NCBI GenBank assembly: GCA_016841365.1
Contig: JAENZI010000007.1
Location: 93,575-157,574, forward strand
Reading direction: 5' to 3'
DNA from: Anaerolineaceae bacterium
GTDB taxonomy: Bacteria > Chloroflexota > Anaerolineae > Anaerolineales > Anaerolineaceae
DNA: 64,000 nucleotides
Positions 62,235-64,000 of the stretch are shown piece by piece. Both the position numbers and the translations under genes were made by a program. Each line of letters begins with the position of its first letter. Position 1 is the first letter of the stretch. Below the pieces are notes generated by a model that saw nothing but the letters and a program-made list of their open reading frames with translations, searched no databases and was not told the DNA's origin.

Positions 62235-62330
62235 TGTCATGTGTTTGTTCAATGTGTACGGCTTGATTTCTTGAAGATTCATAAGGCAAGCATGGTGTAG
62301 CAATTTTAGGTGCGACTGATGTGCCTGCGC

Positions 62331-62359
62331 TTGACGCTGTAGAACGAATATGCTACTAT
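62331..62359 (+). promoter_or_regulatory. Promoter of the LysM lipoprotein gene
   Basis: TTGACG (62331-62336), 17 bases, TACTAT (62354-62359), 69 bases before the ATG. The remainder of the 62098-62427 gap holds this, the htrA promoter, and no gene. Confidence 0.6.
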
Positions 62360-62427
62360 CTAATTAATATCATTTGTAGAAAATTAAAATCTTGTCTGAA
62401 AAGTTGTTTTGAGAAGGAGAATATCCA

Positions 62428-63027
62428 ATGCCGAAAAAACATCTCACAGTTATTGTTGCTGTTGTGTTGTTTACCCTGCTGCTTGCTGGGTGTAAAATGC
62501 CCGCTTCTACAGCCCCAACGGACATTGTCGGTGAGACCAAGACAACGCCTATTCGGATCCAGACCGATTCGCCAGAAGCAGCGACTGACACGGATGTTGC
62601 CATCCCTGAAGCAACCGCCACGCTGGGGGCGGGGTTTTCTCCAACGGCGACCAGCACACCGGAGCCCACGCCAACCATCTACATCCCCACGCTCACAAAA
62701 CCCACAGAATACACCGTCAAAGAGGGTGAATATCTGTATTGCATCGCACGGCGTTTTGATATCAACCCAGAAGATCTGCTCAGCCTGAACGATTTGGGTG
62801 AGGATCTGATCAGCCCCGGGACGCTTTTACAGATCCCGCAAACTGGTTCGTGGCCGGGCAGCCGAGTGCTTGCACCACACCCCACAACACACACTGTCGA
62901 AGAGGGTGATACGGTGTACAGCATCGCCTGTGAATATGGCGATGTGACGCCTGAGGCGATCATTGCCGTCAACCAATTGGAAGAACCCTATGATTTGACC
63001 ACCGGCCAAACACTGGATATTCCTTAG
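62428..63027 (+). CDS. LysM-domain lipoprotein
   Basis: 199 residues. Lipobox LLLAGC (Cys22), a Thr/Pro-rich linker, and two LysM modules: YTVKEGEYLYCIARRFDIN (about 91-140) and HTVEEGDTVYSIACEYGDVT (about 152-199). LysM binds peptidoglycan or chitin-type GlcNAc chains, so this is a wall-associated surface protein. AAGGAG precedes the ATG. Confidence 0.92.
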   Translation: MPKKHLTVIVAVVLFTLLLAGCKMPASTAPTDIVGETKTTPIRIQTDSPEAATDTDVAIPEATATLGAGFSPTATSTPEPTPTIYIPTLTKPTEYTVKEGEYLYCIARRFDINPEDLLSLNDLGEDLISPGTLLQIPQTGSWPGSRVLAPHPTTHTVEEGDTVYSIACEYGDVTPEAIIAVNQLEEPYDLTTGQTLDIP

Positions 63028-63068
63028 CGTTATCGTTTCTTTTTTGCAGTGATGAACCTTGACCATTG

Positions 63069-63106
63069 CGCTGCGCCCCTGATTTCAGTCGGGCGCAGCG
63101 TTTTTA
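63069..63106 (+). terminator. Terminator of the LysM gene
   Basis: A 10-base stem CGCTGCGCCC / GGGCGCAGCG with TTTTTATTT. Confidence 0.85.
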
Positions 63107-63155
63107 TTTGCTAACAGATCAACTTGTTCGATGAGTTATAAAATGAGGAAAACAA

Positions 63156-63686
63156 ATGTCATTTAAAATCCTGAACCGAGAAAAACAATTCACAGGGCAC
63201 GCGTTTGATGTCGCCAAACTACACCTTCGGCTGCCAGATGGACGCGAGCGTGACTACGATCTGGTTGAACATGGCGATTCTGTGACCATATTGCCGGTGG
63301 ATGAAGAGGGAAATATCTATTTTGTCACCCAGCATCGGATTGGTGCAGGCGGCGATTTGCTCGAATTGCCAGCCGGCGTGCTAGACCCGGGTGAAGCGCC
63401 TGCTGCCAGCGCGGCACGTGAAGTGCGTGAGGAGATCGGCATGGCTGCTAGTCAGATTGAAGAATTAGGTGGTTTCTACCTTGCACCCGGTTATACCGAT
63501 GAATTTATGACCGTCTTTTTAGCAACCGGGCTCTACTTGGCGCCCCTCGACCCGGATGAGGATGAGTTTTTAAATGTCGTGATCTTGCCTGTTGAAGAAG
63601 TATATCGCAGGGCAATGGCGGGCGAGATCAGGGATGGAAAAACGCTGGCTTCTTTGCTTTTGGCAAAGAATCTTCTGCAGCCATAA
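63156..63686 (+). CDS. NUDIX hydrolase, ADP-ribose pyrophosphatase type
   Basis: 176 residues. The NUDIX box is GVLDPGEAPAASAAREVREE-IG (split here) with all Glu positions filled, preceded by the LLELPAG strand typical of ADPRases. The downstream Pro in YLAPGYTDEFM matches the ADP-ribose/GDP-mannose-type group. A single gene after the LysM terminator. Confidence 0.9.
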   Translation: MSFKILNREKQFTGHAFDVAKLHLRLPDGRERDYDLVEHGDSVTILPVDEEGNIYFVTQHRIGAGGDLLELPAGVLDPGEAPAASAAREVREEIGMAASQIEELGGFYLAPGYTDEFMTVFLATGLYLAPLDPDEDEFLNVVILPVEEVYRRAMAGEIRDGKTLASLLLAKNLLQP

Positions 63687-63810
63687 GGAAACCGTTTTCT
63701 CTCAATCATCAAATTGGGGACATTTTTTATTGTTCTAATGAGAGAGAAAATTCCAGGGGGAATGTGACAGGTTACATTAATGTAGGTGAATATTATAACT
63801 TCGCGCGTTC

Positions 63811-63828
63811 CCTGAATCAGGTTATACT
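63811..63828 (+). promoter_or_regulatory. Possible promoter/operator for nifJ
   Basis: A palindrome CCTGA-A-TCAGG (63811-63821) abuts TATACT (63823-63828), about 110 bases before the nifJ start. No clear -35. The 63687-63938 gap holds no gene. Confidence 0.3.
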
Positions 63829-63938
63829 TAATGATTGGATAAATTCAGAAATGCAAAAAATCGCTAAATTACACTGCTTTGTCCGCTTGCTCGACTGCTT
63901 TAGATTATCTGTAAATAACAATAAAAGGAGTATTGTTC

Positions 63939-64000
63939 ATGACACGTCAAATGGTAATGACTGATGCCAACGAAGCAACGGCCTGGGTCGCTTACCGGTT
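63939..64000 (+). CDS. nifJ: Pyruvate:ferredoxin (flavodoxin) oxidoreductase, N-terminus (partial)
   Basis: Starts at ATG 63939 with AAAGGAG upstream and runs off the window. The 20 readable residues, MTRQMVMTDANEATAWVAYR, match the start of PFOR (MxxDGNEAVAxVAYR), before the conserved YPITPSS. PFOR oxidises pyruvate to acetyl-CoA with ferredoxin in anaerobes, which fits the inferred lifestyle. The call rests on this stretch alone. Confidence 0.75.
   Translation, partial: MTRQMVMTDANEATAWVAYR

Noticed and set aside
63764..63938. Short + strand frame before nifJ
   Set aside because: Overlaps the real nifJ start in another frame and has no family resemblance.

Overview
The window looks like a chromosomal segment of an anaerobic member of the Chloroflexota, most likely class Anaerolineae. 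This is an inference from gene content: there is no rRNA gene to confirm it. The supporting mix is a FAS1-repeat lipoprotein, VanW and LytR-CpsA-Psr wall proteins, a standalone PEP-synthase-type ATP-grasp protein, a bacterial eRF1-like protein, threonine/proline-rich lipoproteins, a cysteine-type CcmE and the start of a pyruvate:ferredoxin oxidoreductase. No IS element, phage, CRISPR array, tRNA or rRNA was recognised.

Layout. 0-7.6 kb: end of a Ser/Thr kinase, a GH3-like membrane protein with a phosphodiesterase, a malate/lactate dehydrogenase family enzyme, a lytic transglycosylase, a fuculose-phosphate-type aldolase and a methyltransferase. 7.7-20.6 kb is the replication-origin neighbourhood: SRP RNA (ffs), dnaN, two perfect parS sites at 12.2 kb, rtcA, lipid and glycan enzymes, a TetR gene, and at 18.4-18.85 kb an oriC with a DnaA-box cluster and a Bacillus-like unwinding element. 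A nucleotidyltransferase and a deoxynucleoside kinase follow. 20.7-31 kb: ccmE-ccmF, an M28 peptidase, an SLC13 transporter, VanW, a Trm112-like protein and an LCP protein. 31-36 kb: a MarR regulator with a heterodimeric ABC exporter. 36-43.4 kb: lipoproteins (including two SIMPL paralogues), DegV, glutamate dehydrogenase with a structured leader, and a MerR-aldo/keto reductase pair. 43.6-49 kb: dnaK, the ccmABCD cluster with a zinc-ribbon partner, and an Rrf2 regulator. 49-64 kb: M42 peptidase, the FAS1 protein, CYTH and two NUDIX proteins, an L,D-transpeptidase, a candidate small RNA, PhzF, an esterase, the eRF1-like protein, HtrA, a LysM lipoprotein and the 5' end of nifJ.

How the parts relate. 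The two ccm loci together encode CcmABCDEF but no recognisable CcmG or CcmH, which fits a variant System I cytochrome c pathway built around the cysteine-type CcmE. The oriC, parS, dnaN and ffs group marks the origin side of the chromosome although dnaA is not in the window. Three regulators (TetR, MarR, MerR) each sit beside a readable dyad overlapping a sigma-A-like promoter, so local autoregulation is likely. The strongest undescribed elements are the dnaA-less oriC with a second TetR-type palindrome at its edge, the structured gdh leader, the candidate small RNA at 57.6 kb and the eRF1-like protein with an altered GGQ loop.
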